Assembly (NCBI GenBank): GCA_017942105.1
Contig: JAGAVE010000019.1
Span: 1-58,216 of the forward strand
Reading direction: 5' to 3'
From: Clostridia bacterium
GTDB taxonomy: Bacteria; Bacillota; Clostridia; Oscillospirales; Acutalibacteraceae
Length of the DNA stretch: 58,216 nt
Part shown: piece after piece, positions 33,377-42,283 of the stretch
How the letters are laid out: each line of letters begins with the position of its first letter
How positions within the stretch are numbered: position 1 is the stretch's first letter
Translations under genes and position numbers: made by a program
Notes under the pieces: model-generated
Seen by the model: the letters and a program-made list of their open reading frames with translations, nothing else
The model's database searches: none
Told to the model about the DNA's origin: nothing

Positions 33377-34225
33377 GTGTTAGGCTATATTAGAGCATCA
33401 AAACCCGATATGACATTCAGAAATTATGAGCTGTATAAAGGCGTGTATTGCACCTTGTGCAAGTCTCTCGGGAAACGATACGGTTTCATCCCTCGATTTA
33501 TTCTTTCTTATGATTTTACATTTTTTGCAATGGTAAGAATGGCTTTGCGTAACCAATGTCCCGGTTTTAAAAAGTCCCGTTGCTCGTTCAATCCAGCAAA
33601 AAAATGTCTTGATTGCAACCGCGACAATGAAGATATTGCGTACACGGCTGATGTTACAATTCTTATGATGTACCATAAGCTCAGAGATAATATTCAGGAC
33701 AGTAAATTTTTTAAACGACTTTTTTACAGAATGATAATGCCTTATGCGAAGCATCTTTATAAAAAAGCCTGCAAAAGAACGGGTGAAGTATATAAAGTTC
33801 TTGAGAAGCAGATGGCGCGTCAGCAGGAAATCGAAAAAAGAAACGGCAATCTCGATGAATCCGCCGATCCGAGCGCGGTTATGCTCGCGGAGCTTTTGAT
33901 ATATAACCTTGAATGTGCGGATAAGGAGACTCTCAGAAAATTCGGTTATATGGTCGGAAGATGGGTTTATATAACAGATGCCGTCAATGATTGTGAGGAC
34001 GATATAAAGGATGGAAGCTTTAATCCTTTGAAATCTCGCTTCGATGATGAGAATTTTTTGCAGTATTGCGAAGAAATGATGAATTTGACGATAGGTGAGG
34101 CAATAAATTGCTATAAAAGATTGAAAATTTTCAGATTTGATGATATATTAACTAATATACTCTATGATGGGGTCTATGCAGTTGCGAAAAAAGTATTAAA
34201 AAAGGAGGTGGCAGAGAATGAGTAA
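33377..34225 (+). CDS. DUF5685 family protein
   Basis: GTG 33377 follows gaggagaggtgaaact; 282 residues. The N-terminus LGYIRASKPDMTFRNYELYKGVYCTLCKSLG contains the conserved CTLC (about residues 26-29); a second Cys cluster CSFNPAKKCLDC (about 68-79) and a late DAVNDCEDDIKDG (about 205-217) motif follow. The Cys pattern and DxxxDxxD motif suggest metal binding, and the helical layout resembles isoprenoid-synthase-like folds, but the family has no assigned role. It overlaps the J-like gene by 8 nt. Confidence 0.72.
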   Translation: MLGYIRASKPDMTFRNYELYKGVYCTLCKSLGKRYGFIPRFILSYDFTFFAMVRMALRNQCPGFKKSRCSFNPAKKCLDCNRDNEDIAYTADVTILMMYHKLRDNIQDSKFFKRLFYRMIMPYAKHLYKKACKRTGEVYKVLEKQMARQQEIEKRNGNLDESADPSAVMLAELLIYNLECADKETLRKFGYMVGRWVYITDAVNDCEDDIKDGSFNPLKSRFDDENFLQYCEEMMNLTIGEAINCYKRLKIFRFDDILTNILYDGVYAVAKKVLKKEVAENE

Positions 34226-34841
34226 TCCTTATGAAGTGCTCGGCGTTAATGAGGGTGCCGGCATCGACGAGGTAAAAAGGGCGTACAGAGACCTTGCCCG
34301 TCAGTATAATAATGACTATCAAAAAATGGATGAGATCAATGCCGCCTATGACACGATAGTGATGAATTTCGGGAATAAAAACCGAAAAAATTCATATTCA
34401 GGCTCTAATACTCATTATACCTACGATACAGCTGCTTCTTCGGGAAACTCAGAATTCGGCGATATAAGAGCGAAGCTTAACAGCGGCAGAATTGACGACG
34501 CCGAAATGCTTCTTGACGGAATTCCTCACCAGCGCAGAAATGCGGAATGGTTTTATCTCAAAGGAACTATTCAACACAGAAGAGGATGGCTTGAAAGCGC
34601 CGCAGAAAGCTTTGAGAGAGCTCATAATATGGAACCGCAGAATCCTGAGTATGCTGCCGCTTATAAGCAACTCAACAGAGAGAAAAAGGGTACTTTCCGT
34701 AAGGAGGCCGCCGCTGAGGCAGGGGAAACCTGTTGCTGTGATTCGTGCTGTACCTGCGACGGTTGCGATATCTGTACGGGACTCTGCTGTGCAGACTGCT
34801 GCTGTGAATGTATGGGTGGCGACCTGATTCGTTGCTGTTAA
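34218..34841 (+). CDS. J-domain-like protein without HPD, Cys-rich C-terminus
   Basis: The 207-residue protein starts with aaaggaggtggcagaga as SD inside the end of the DUF5685 gene. Residues 3-55 form a J-domain (YEVLGVNEGAGIDEVKRAYR, then DEINAAYDTI), but the HPD tripeptide needed to stimulate Hsp70 is NND (RQYNND). A TPR-like pair of helices follows (about 95-150). The last 40 residues contain about 16 cysteines in CC, CCC and CxxC arrangements. It is unlikely to act as a normal DnaK co-chaperone; metal binding or thiol chemistry by the tail is possible. Confidence 0.72.
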   Translation: MSNPYEVLGVNEGAGIDEVKRAYRDLARQYNNDYQKMDEINAAYDTIVMNFGNKNRKNSYSGSNTHYTYDTAASSGNSEFGDIRAKLNSGRIDDAEMLLDGIPHQRRNAEWFYLKGTIQHRRGWLESAAESFERAHNMEPQNPEYAAAYKQLNREKKGTFRKEAAAEAGETCCCDSCCTCDGCDICTGLCCADCCCECMGGDLIRCC

Positions 34842-34856
34842 AGGACAGTGGATATT

Positions 34857-35396
34857 ATGAATAATACCTTTAAAACAGCTCTTGGCGGTATGTGTATTGC
34901 AATCTCAACGGCGGTTATGCTCGCTTCGTCAATCCTCCCGTATTTCACATATGCTTTGCCTGCAATGGCGGCGCTTCTTGTGTTTTTTATGGCAGTCGAA
35001 TGCGGCAGAAAATGGGGCTTGGCTGTCTATGTCGGAACCTCAATAATCAGCGCTCTTATTGTACCCGGAAAAGAAGCGGTGGGAATGTATATAGCGCTTA
35101 TGGGTTATTATCCTTTGATAAAGCCGTTTTTCGATAAGCCTAAAAAAACAATAGTTTCCGCGATAATTAAAATAGTGTTTTTTACGGTTGATATCATAGC
35201 GGCTTACAGCGTTATGATTTTTGTTTTCGGAATTTCAACGGAAATGCTCGAGGAAAGCGAAAGATATCTTCTGCCGATTGTGCTGATTCTCGGAATCATC
35301 GCATTTATGCTTTACGACAGAGCGCTTATGCATTTTGAAATTGCATATTACAGGAAGTGGCAGAGAACTGTCAGAAAATTTTTTAGAAAAAGATAA
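34857..35396 (+). CDS. Integral membrane protein, five or six helices
   Basis: ATG 34857 is preferred over GTG 34848 because of the aaggaca spacing; 179 residues. Hydrophobic segments with small-residue patterns (TALGGMCIAISTAVMLASS, then YFTYALPAMAALLVFF) and a basic C-terminus (WQRTVRKFFRKR) suggest an ECF-S-like or related bundle, but no binding motif is clear. It ends the DUF5685 operon and is followed by a terminator. Function unknown. Confidence 0.6.
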   Translation: MNNTFKTALGGMCIAISTAVMLASSILPYFTYALPAMAALLVFFMAVECGRKWGLAVYVGTSIISALIVPGKEAVGMYIALMGYYPLIKPFFDKPKKTIVSAIIKIVFFTVDIIAAYSVMIFVFGISTEMLEESERYLLPIVLILGIIAFMLYDRALMHFEIAYYRKWQRTVRKFFRKR

Positions 35397-35424
35397 AACA
35401 GGCACTTACGGGTGTCTGTTTTGT
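35395..35424 (+). terminator. Terminator of the DUF5685 operon
   Basis: AAAACAG (35395-35401) with CTGTTTT (35416-35422), plus inner CAC (35403-35405) with GTG (35412-35414). Confidence 0.75.
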
Positions 35425-35438
35425 AATGAGGGGTAAAA

Positions 35439-36689
35439 ATGTCAGAAACAGTTAAAAATTATACTCGGACGAAGCGGGCTTGCTTTTATACATATCTCGC
35501 TATGTCCTCCGTGTTCAGCCTTCCGCCGATGCTTTTCGTAACTTTTCGTGAGACCTACGGAATTTCGTACACTCTGCTCGGGACACTCGTTTTAATAAAC
35601 TTCTGCACTCAGCTTATAATTGACCTTATATTTACATTCTTTTCAAAGTATTTTAACATCAAGCTGACGATAAGGCTTATGCCGTTGCTCACATCATTGG
35701 GATTGACTGTATATGCTCTCGTGCCGACATTTTTTCCGGATTTTGCATATGCAGGCTTTGTTCTGGGTACTGTTATATTTTCAGTTGCGGCAGGTCTTTG
35801 TGAGGTGCTCTTAAGTCCTCTCGTTGCCGCGCTTCCGTCAGAAAATCCTGAAAAGGATATGAGTATGCTTCATTCTCTGTATGCTTACGGTGTTGTAACG
35901 GTTGTACTTGTAAGCACGCTCTTTCTTAAGTTTTTCGGCACTCAGAACTGGATGTATCTTACTCTTTTCTGGGCGGCGCTTCCCGTTGCTTCATTTGTTC
36001 TTTTCAGCACTTCACCGATGCCTGATATGAACCTTTCCGAGAGTGAGTCATCAGGAAAGAAAAAGAAGCGTCTTGGTTCAATGTGGCTTTGCGTTCTTTG
36101 CATTTTCTTCGGAAGTGCTGCAGAAAATGCGATGACCAACTGGATATCGGGATATGTGGAAAACGCCCTCGGTATATCAAAAGTAACGGGCGATATACTT
36201 GGAATGGCACTCTTTGCAGTGTGCCTTGGAGTCGGAAGAACGGCTTACGCAAAGAAAGGTAAAGATATAACATCCGTTCTTATCGGAGGAATGGCAGGAG
36301 CGCTTTTATGCTACCTTATAGCAGGCTTATCTCCGCATCCTACTGCGGCGATGGTTGCGTGCGTTCTTACAGGCTTGTACACATCAATGCTCTGGCCTGG
36401 CACGCTCATCCTTATGGAAGAATATTTTCCGACCCCGGGTGTTGCTGCTTATGCGCTTATGGCGGCAGGCGGTGATTTCGGAGGTTCCATAGCTCCGCAG
36501 ATGCTTGGTGCAGTTGTGGATGCCGTTTCTCAAAGCAGTTGGGCAGCATCATTTGCGCCGACTGTTTCGGTAACAACGGAACAGCTCGGAATGAAAGTAG
36601 GTATGCTCACGGCATCAATTTTTCCGTTACTCGGACTTGTTGTATTAGCGGTTATTGTAAAAAAATTCAAAAAACCGAATAATATATAA
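35439..36689 (+). CDS. Major facilitator superfamily transporter
   Basis: The 416-residue protein has twelve predicted membrane segments with a charged central loop (SESESSGKKKKR, about residues 200-211). FVTFRETYGISYTLLGTLVL (about 28-47) is the usual first helix pair of MFS fucose/sugar-type carriers, and helix 11-12 is rich in glycine. The substrate cannot be told. The SD gaggggtaaa precedes ATG 35439. It is between two terminators and thus monocistronic. Confidence 0.82.
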   Translation: MSETVKNYTRTKRACFYTYLAMSSVFSLPPMLFVTFRETYGISYTLLGTLVLINFCTQLIIDLIFTFFSKYFNIKLTIRLMPLLTSLGLTVYALVPTFFPDFAYAGFVLGTVIFSVAAGLCEVLLSPLVAALPSENPEKDMSMLHSLYAYGVVTVVLVSTLFLKFFGTQNWMYLTLFWAALPVASFVLFSTSPMPDMNLSESESSGKKKKRLGSMWLCVLCIFFGSAAENAMTNWISGYVENALGISKVTGDILGMALFAVCLGVGRTAYAKKGKDITSVLIGGMAGALLCYLIAGLSPHPTAAMVACVLTGLYTSMLWPGTLILMEEYFPTPGVAAYALMAAGGDFGGSIAPQMLGAVVDAVSQSSWAASFAPTVSVTTEQLGMKVGMLTASIFPLLGLVVLAVIVKKFKKPNNI

Positions 36690-36696
36690 AAAGATT

Positions 36697-36730
36697 AAAG
36701 CGAGAGGTTCATTTTCCCTCTCGCTTTATT
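36697..36730 (+). terminator. Bidirectional terminator between MFS and pyruvyl-transferase genes
   Basis: AAAGCGAGAGG (36697-36707) pairs with CCTCTCGCTTT (36717-36727), followed by ATTAT; on the minus strand it is followed by AATCTTTTT. Confidence 0.82.
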
Positions 36731-37760
36731 ATATCGGAAAAGTTTTTGTAAAATGATAAAAATTCGGGGTTAACACAATGTTTGGTTTTATAGGCTTTGT
36801 CAACAAGGTCGGGAATCTCATCAAGTGTGTCTGCAAAATAATAACCATCTGTATTTTCAAAGATCTTGTAGAATTCTTTTAGCTTGTGGTTGAATGTGCT
36901 GAGCATAACACAAGGAGTTCCTGTAAGGATAGCGAAGATTGCACCGTGTAATTTATCTGTCAGAACGACATCGCTTCCGGCATAAAGCTCAACCTGACTT
37001 TTAACGAGTGAGTATCGGTTATCCTTGGTTACCTTTACCTTCGCTGTGTGGTTGTTGAATGTAAGTGTGTACTTTTCGCTAAGCTTTTGTATAACGGGTT
37101 TCTTCTCGTTGGGTTGATATTTTGCTTCTTTACCGGCGCGGAACAGGACCACAATGTCGGATTCGGGATTGTTCTTCTTTTCGAACCGTCCGGTCAGATA
37201 AAGCACCATATCGGGGCAGAAAACAACGGTGTTGTCGGTGTAGGCGTTTTTTGCAAGTGAATAACTCATTCTGTCGCGAAAAGCAAGGATGAGGTCAGGA
37301 TGAGAAGAATAAATGTTTCTGCTTATTTCTGCTTGCTTTTTGCCTTCGGGGTCATCACTGAAATAATATGTCTGAGGGAAAAGAACGATGCGGTTGTTTT
37401 TGAATGTTTGTATAATCTCGCGTCTATACATCTCATGGAAGGAATACATATTCCCGTGATTTCCTCCGCCTGCAGGAAAATTATATCGTCAGGACCGAGC
37501 ATAGCTTTTATTCGCTTGTATGTAAGAGGATTGCTTATTTCTTCCTCACTGATTTCTATAATGGGTGCATCAAAATTGTCTTTTAGGAAAATCTTTTGAG
37601 CTTCTGAAATTGCAAAGTCACCGTAATTCCCATGTTCAGCAACACCAACAACAAAAATCTTTTTCTGTTTTTTATTATAAAATAAATTCAGAAAGACTAT
37701 TTTTATCCTGAGAATCAGGTTTTTAAAACGATAACTTAAAAAGTTTTTTATTAAAGACAT
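36709..37760 (-). pseudogene. Polysaccharide pyruvyl transferase family gene, split by a one-base deletion
   Basis: Two minus-strand frames together make one protein of about 350 residues. The first (start ATG 37760, SD aaggtg) encodes a basic N-terminus, then IFVVGVAEHGNYGDFAISEA and a DDIIFLQ strand. The second continues GGNHGNMYSFHEMYRREII, NNRIVLFPQTYYFSDD, a DVVLTDKLHGAIFAILTGTPCVML core and the C-terminus. The frames join at 37468-37472, where CAGGCGGAGG would be in frame as CAGGGCGGAGG, restoring the family motif LQGGGNxG. The gene is otherwise well preserved, so the deletion is recent or is a sequencing error. An intact enzyme would add pyruvyl groups to cell-surface sugars. Confidence 0.8.
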
Positions 37761-37908
37761 ATTGCACCTTACATTCATAATGTTGAAAACCAAGTGAATA
37801 TTATCACAGATGGTGGGTTTTGTCAATTTTGCACTCTTGAAAACAGAAGCATTTTATGATATGTTAATCAAAATAGGAGTTCTGTTGTCAAAATAAGGAG
37901 GGTTTGTT

Positions 37909-39045
37909 GTGAGTATATTAAAGAATATCCCCGAATGTATTATTAAGTTCAATGATGCACCGGGAAATACTCATATTTCGCAGATTCTTGCAGGTTACAA
38001 GCTTCTTGAGAATAAGAATCTTTTGAAAATTAAAAATGTTATGCCGTACGCAGGTTTCAGAACAGACGGAAATTATGAGCACAACAGTATTGTTGAAGTT
38101 AAAATCTGCGATAAAAAGATAGCATATGATATGGCAGACGGTTACCAGAGTATTCATAGAAAAGAACGCTTTGATGCTCAACTTGAAAGCCTTGATTTCT
38201 ATTTTAAACGCAGTTATGACGAAGATTTTCATTTGCAGATGCAAAACCGAGATAAAGTAAATCCGTTGGGCCTTAATTATCTTTGCTCCTGTGAGGGAAA
38301 CCCGTATGACAGATTTTATTTTAAAGACCGTTCCTTGGGTGAATTGAAAAAGTTCCTGCTTCACACAAAAAACAAAAGTGCCAATAAATATGATTATCGT
38401 ATTTTTGAAAGTAACAGCATCAGGTATGATGAGTACAATCTATTGTTTTTGACGAGATTGTGGGATTCGTCGCAGATAAGTACCGAAAGTATATTGAAAA
38501 CTTATCCGTATTTTTCAGTGGAAGAGGCTAAGGAAGAGGCGGAAAAATGGAAAAGCAGCCTCGACAGCGCTACACAGAACAGAATTTTATATATCAGAGA
38601 GTTAAAAAATTATTTCGGAGATAAAATAATCGCAGGTGTCAGTGACGATAATCTATCTCGGAAACTATGTCCTGAGTTTATTGTTGATCCCGCAATCACT
38701 GATAGAAACAATTATCTTTCAATGATAAAGAAAAACTATATTTGTATAACGAGTGAGGGCCTTCACCACAGCATTGGCTGGAAATTTGCTGAGTATGTGG
38801 CGGCAGGTAAAGCGATCGTGACAGAACCGTTATTTTATGAAGTTCCGTATGGCTTTTGTGAAGATAAGAATTATCTTACATATACGGATATTCACTCCTG
38901 TATCAGCAATTGTGAAGGGCTGCTGGGGGATACCGATGCTGTTCACGCTATGGAATTCGAGAATAAAGCGTATTATGAAAGTCATGTCCGCCCCGATATG
39001 CTTGTTCTTGATTCATTGAAAATAGCACTTCCTGAGATTTTCTGA
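37909..39045 (+). CDS. Putative glycosyltransferase (GT-B-like)
   Basis: GTG 37909 follows ataaggagggtttgtt; 378 residues. No signal peptide. The C-terminal half looks like the donor-binding domain of a GT-B enzyme: YICITSEGLHHSIGWKFAEYVAAGKAIVTEP (here about residues 282-312), where the GWKFAEYVAAGKAIV segment matches the usual E-A-x-A-x-G-K-P-V pattern. The N-terminal half is not typical. It is divergent from the broken pyruvyl-transferase gene, so both may belong to a small surface-glycan locus. Donor and acceptor unknown. Confidence 0.6.
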   Translation: MSILKNIPECIIKFNDAPGNTHISQILAGYKLLENKNLLKIKNVMPYAGFRTDGNYEHNSIVEVKICDKKIAYDMADGYQSIHRKERFDAQLESLDFYFKRSYDEDFHLQMQNRDKVNPLGLNYLCSCEGNPYDRFYFKDRSLGELKKFLLHTKNKSANKYDYRIFESNSIRYDEYNLLFLTRLWDSSQISTESILKTYPYFSVEEAKEEAEKWKSSLDSATQNRILYIRELKNYFGDKIIAGVSDDNLSRKLCPEFIVDPAITDRNNYLSMIKKNYICITSEGLHHSIGWKFAEYVAAGKAIVTEPLFYEVPYGFCEDKNYLTYTDIHSCISNCEGLLGDTDAVHAMEFENKAYYESHVRPDMLVLDSLKIALPEIF

Positions 39046-39046
39046 T

Positions 39047-39087
39047 AAAAAACGCGACTGAATTTTGTGATTCAGTCGCGTTTTTTT
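39047..39087 (+). terminator. Bidirectional terminator after the glycosyltransferase gene
   Basis: AACGCGACTGAAT (39051-39063) pairs with ATTCAGTCGCGTT (39070-39082), with A and T runs on both sides. Confidence 0.9.
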
Positions 39088-39088
39088 A

Positions 39089-39376
39089 TCAGAATTCAAA
39101 ATCAACAACGCATCTGTCAGTTATAACAGAATGAACAAACTCCTTAACCTTGAGATGCTCAGGGTGTACCTGATAACCTTCAAGAGCTTGCTTGTCTTTG
39201 AAAATTGAATATAATGCAAGGTCGTAGCCGTTAGGATTATAGTTGAAACCGACCTCAGCGCTGATAAGACCGTCTATCTTTCCGACAAGGGAAGTAAGGC
39301 GCTTTTTCATTTCCTTCATGTTTTCTTCTTTCTTTTCATCATTTCTGACATTCCAGAATACAATATGCTTAACCAT
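39089..39376 (-). CDS. Dabb-family (stress-responsive alpha/beta barrel) protein
   Basis: The 95-residue protein starts MVKHIVFWNVRND, then a charged helix and LISAEVGFNYNPNGYDLALYSIFKDKQALEGYQVHPEHL (split here over about residues 38-76), the signature of Dabb domains with the conserved final YxxHPxH. These dimeric ferredoxin-like proteins bind or act on small hydrophobic molecules; their role in clostridia is unknown. The SD ttggaggtttcgt precedes the ATG. Monocistronic. Confidence 0.85.
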   Translation of the reverse strand: MVKHIVFWNVRNDEKKEENMKEMKKRLTSLVGKIDGLISAEVGFNYNPNGYDLALYSIFKDKQALEGYQVHPEHLKVKEFVHSVITDRCVVDFEF

Positions 39377-39407
39377 ACGAAACCTCCAATATGAATATTT
39401 TCTAATA

Positions 39408-39435
39408 ATTATAGCAAAATAAAAGCATATGTCAA
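39408..39435 (-). promoter_or_regulatory. Promoter of the Dabb gene
   Basis: On the minus strand TTGACA (39430-39435), 16-nt spacer, TATAAT (39408-39413). Confidence 0.8.
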
Positions 39436-39450
39436 TGGAGATGATTTATT

Positions 39451-40926
39451 TTGAGAGCGAGTGGTATTCTTATGCCGGTCAGCGCTTTGCCGTCGGATTT
39501 CGGCATAGGAACGTTTGGCGAAAAAGCATATGATTTTATAGATTTTCTCAGCGATTCTCGTCAGCATTACTGGCAGATTCTTCCTTTGGGACACACAGGT
39601 TACGGCAACAGTCCTTATCAATGCTTTTCAGCTTTTGCGGGCAACCCTTATTATATTGACCCGATGATTTTATATGAGTCAGGTTATATTGAAAAAAATG
39701 ACATACCTTTTATCATAAATGACGGAAGAGCTGATTATGCGGGGATTTACAAAGAAAGAATAAAGCTTCTGAAAAAAGCAGCGGACGCGGTTGATACCCT
39801 CTCTTCGGAATATCTTTCTTTTGAAAAAGATAATTCGTTTTGGCTTGCTGATTATGCACTTTTTATGGCTGTCAAAGAAGGTTGCGCAATGAAGCCCCTG
39901 AAGGATTGGAATACGGAAATCCGTATCCCGGGTAAAGAAATGTCGGAAATTCTCAGGATAAGATACGAGAGAAGCATCAGACAATGGAAGGCAATACAGT
40001 TCCTTTTTTTCAGCCAGTGGAAAAGTCTTAAAAGCTATGCGAATGTAAGAAATATTGAAATAATTGGTGATCTTCCGATTTATGTTTCAGCGGATTCGTG
40101 CGAGATGTGGCTTCATAACGAGCTTTTTGTAACCGATGAAGCCGGACACCCGGCTCTTTTTTCAGGTTGTCCTCCTGACGGATATTCTCCGCTCGGTCAA
40201 CTTTGGGGCAACCCTGTTTACGATTGGAATTATCACAGGAAAACTAACTATTTTTGGTGGATTATGAGAATGAAACACTCATCGACGCTTTACGATGTTG
40301 TTCGCATTGACCATTTCAGAGGATTTGAGGATTATTACGCAGTTGATGCCGATTCGCAGGATGCAGCTCACGGGAAATGGTATAAAGGTCCGTCGAGAGA
40401 TTTTATTGACGCCGTTAAAAGGAATGTGCCCGAAGTGCGCGTTATTGCTGAGGACCTTGGAAATATAACCGATAAGGTGCGCGACCTGCTTTGTTACAGC
40501 GACTTTCCCGGGATGAAAGTGCTTCAGTTTGGTCTTGAGGGAAACGATGAGTTCCTACCTCATTCTTACACACGGCACAGTGTAGCATATACGGGTACTC
40601 ACGATAACCCTACAATGAAGCAATGGTCGCTGATTTGTGAGGATGAGTCTTTGTCGTTTGCCAAAAAATATCTCAATGTGAATAATGCCGAAAGTTTAGT
40701 CAATGATTGTATTAGAGCGTTGTTTATGAGCGTCAGCGAGACGGTAATCATCCCTCTTCAGGACTGGTTGGAGCTTGGAAGTGAGGCGAGGATGAATGTT
40801 CCGTCAACTGCCTGCGGAAACTGGGACTGGAGACTTAGCGAGGATATGTTGACACAAGAGCTTTCGCAAAAAATCGCTGATACAACAAGGCTGTATTCAA
40901 GAGATTGTAAGGAGGACAATTTATGA
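39451..40926 (+). CDS. malQ: 4-alpha-glucanotransferase
   Basis: TTG 39451 follows caatggagatgatttatt; 491 residues. The protein starts RASGILMPVSALPSDFGIGTFG and has GYGNSPYQCFSAFAGNPYYI (about 51-70), CPPDGYSPLGQLWGNPVYDW (about 243-262), the nucleophile region VRIDHFRGFEDYY (about 286-298), the acid/base Glu in AEDLG (about 332-336) and THDNPT (about 379-384). It is a GH77 amylomaltase that reshuffles maltodextrins in the cytoplasm. It overlaps the binding-protein gene by 4 nt and heads a maltodextrin import operon. Confidence 0.95.
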   Translation: MRASGILMPVSALPSDFGIGTFGEKAYDFIDFLSDSRQHYWQILPLGHTGYGNSPYQCFSAFAGNPYYIDPMILYESGYIEKNDIPFIINDGRADYAGIYKERIKLLKKAADAVDTLSSEYLSFEKDNSFWLADYALFMAVKEGCAMKPLKDWNTEIRIPGKEMSEILRIRYERSIRQWKAIQFLFFSQWKSLKSYANVRNIEIIGDLPIYVSADSCEMWLHNELFVTDEAGHPALFSGCPPDGYSPLGQLWGNPVYDWNYHRKTNYFWWIMRMKHSSTLYDVVRIDHFRGFEDYYAVDADSQDAAHGKWYKGPSRDFIDAVKRNVPEVRVIAEDLGNITDKVRDLLCYSDFPGMKVLQFGLEGNDEFLPHSYTRHSVAYTGTHDNPTMKQWSLICEDESLSFAKKYLNVNNAESLVNDCIRALFMSVSETVIIPLQDWLELGSEARMNVPSTACGNWDWRLSEDMLTQELSQKIADTTRLYSRDCKEDNL

Positions 40927-42266
40927 AGAAGATTTTGTCATTTATGCTCGCGGCGGTAATGATATTTTCGTTGACGGCTTGCAGTATGAGCACAAACAAT
41001 TCACAAAACGCGAAAGCAGGAAGGGTCTATTTCCTTAATTTTAAGCCTGAAGTAGCGGATGTTTATAAAGAAATTGCAGAAAAATATAAGCAGGAAACCG
41101 GCGTTGAAGTGAAGGTCGTAACAGCCGCAAGCAACACCTATGAAACGACTCTTAAATCAGAAATTGCAAAGAAGGAAGCTCCGACGATTTTTCAGATAAA
41201 CGGCCCTGTCGGTTACCAATCCTGGGCAAGGTACTGCCTTGATCTGAGCGATACAAAGCTTTACAGTTACTTGACCGATAAAAATCTTGCAGTTAAAAAT
41301 TCTGACGGTGTTTTCGGTATTCCGTATGTTGTAGAGGGCTATGGAATTATCTATAACGATGCGATTATGAAAAAATACTTCGCACTTAAAGATAAGGCTG
41401 TCAGTATTTCGAAGGCAGAGGATATAAAGAGCTTTGATACCCTTAATGCAGTTGTGACCGATATGACCAAGCATAAAGCGGAGCTAGGAATTGACGGCGT
41501 TTTTGCATCAACTTCGATGAGCAACGGAGAACAGTGGCGCTGGACATCGCACCTTGCAAATGTTCCCGTATACTATGAGATGAAAGAGAAAAGCGATGCT
41601 TCGACGGTTCTGACAACTCTCAATGCAAAAGAGGTTGATTTCAGCTATTCGTCAAACTATAAAAAGGTTTTTGATATGTATCTTGATAATTCAGCAACGC
41701 AGAAGGGACTTCTTTCGGGAAAGACCGTCGAAAACGCAATGGCTGAGTTCGCACTGGGTAAGGCCGCAATGGTGCAGAACGGTAACTGGGCGTGGGAACA
41801 GATTTCGAATGTCAAGGGTAATGTCGTTAAGTCTGAGGATATTAAATTCCTGCCGATTTATATGGGTATTGACGGTGAAGAAGATCAGGGTATTTGCATA
41901 GGAACTGAAAATTACCTTGCAATAAATAAAACTGCAAGCGAGGCAGATCAGAAGGCATCAATTGCTTTTCTTGAATGGCTTTTTTCAAGTGAAACGGGTA
42001 AGGACTATGTTGCAAATAAGCTTAACTTTATTTCACCGTTCAACACCTTCAAGGACGATGAAAAACCCAAAGATCCTCTTGTAAGAGAGATTTTTAATTG
42101 GATGGAAAAAGATGTGAATAACCTTGAATGGACTTTTAACTCATTCCCGAGTCAGCAGTTTAAGGATGATTTCGGCAATGCTATTCTTGATTATATCCAG
42201 GGCAAAAATGATTGGAAACATGTTGAAACTACATTTAAAAACAGTTGGAAATCAGAAAGAAAGTAA
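40923..42266 (+). CDS. Maltodextrin-type ABC transporter substrate-binding lipoprotein
   Basis: ATG 40923 follows aaggaggacaattt; 447 residues. A signal peptide ends LTAC (Cys at about 20). The mature protein is a family 1 extracellular solute-binding protein: YKEIAEKYKQETGVEVKVVTA (here about residues 47-66), IFQINGPVGYQSWA (about 88-101), FGIPYVVEGYGIIYN (about 133-147) and KAAMVQNGNWAWEQI (about 279-293). It would catch maltodextrins or related glucans at the cell surface and hand them to the following permeases; malQ in the same operon supports this. Confidence 0.88.
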   Translation: MKKILSFMLAAVMIFSLTACSMSTNNSQNAKAGRVYFLNFKPEVADVYKEIAEKYKQETGVEVKVVTAASNTYETTLKSEIAKKEAPTIFQINGPVGYQSWARYCLDLSDTKLYSYLTDKNLAVKNSDGVFGIPYVVEGYGIIYNDAIMKKYFALKDKAVSISKAEDIKSFDTLNAVVTDMTKHKAELGIDGVFASTSMSNGEQWRWTSHLANVPVYYEMKEKSDASTVLTTLNAKEVDFSYSSNYKKVFDMYLDNSATQKGLLSGKTVENAMAEFALGKAAMVQNGNWAWEQISNVKGNVVKSEDIKFLPIYMGIDGEEDQGICIGTENYLAINKTASEADQKASIAFLEWLFSSETGKDYVANKLNFISPFNTFKDDEKPKDPLVREIFNWMEKDVNNLEWTFNSFPSQQFKDDFGNAILDYIQGKNDWKHVETTFKNSWKSERK

Positions 42267-42283
42267 TCTGAGGAGGGGATAGT

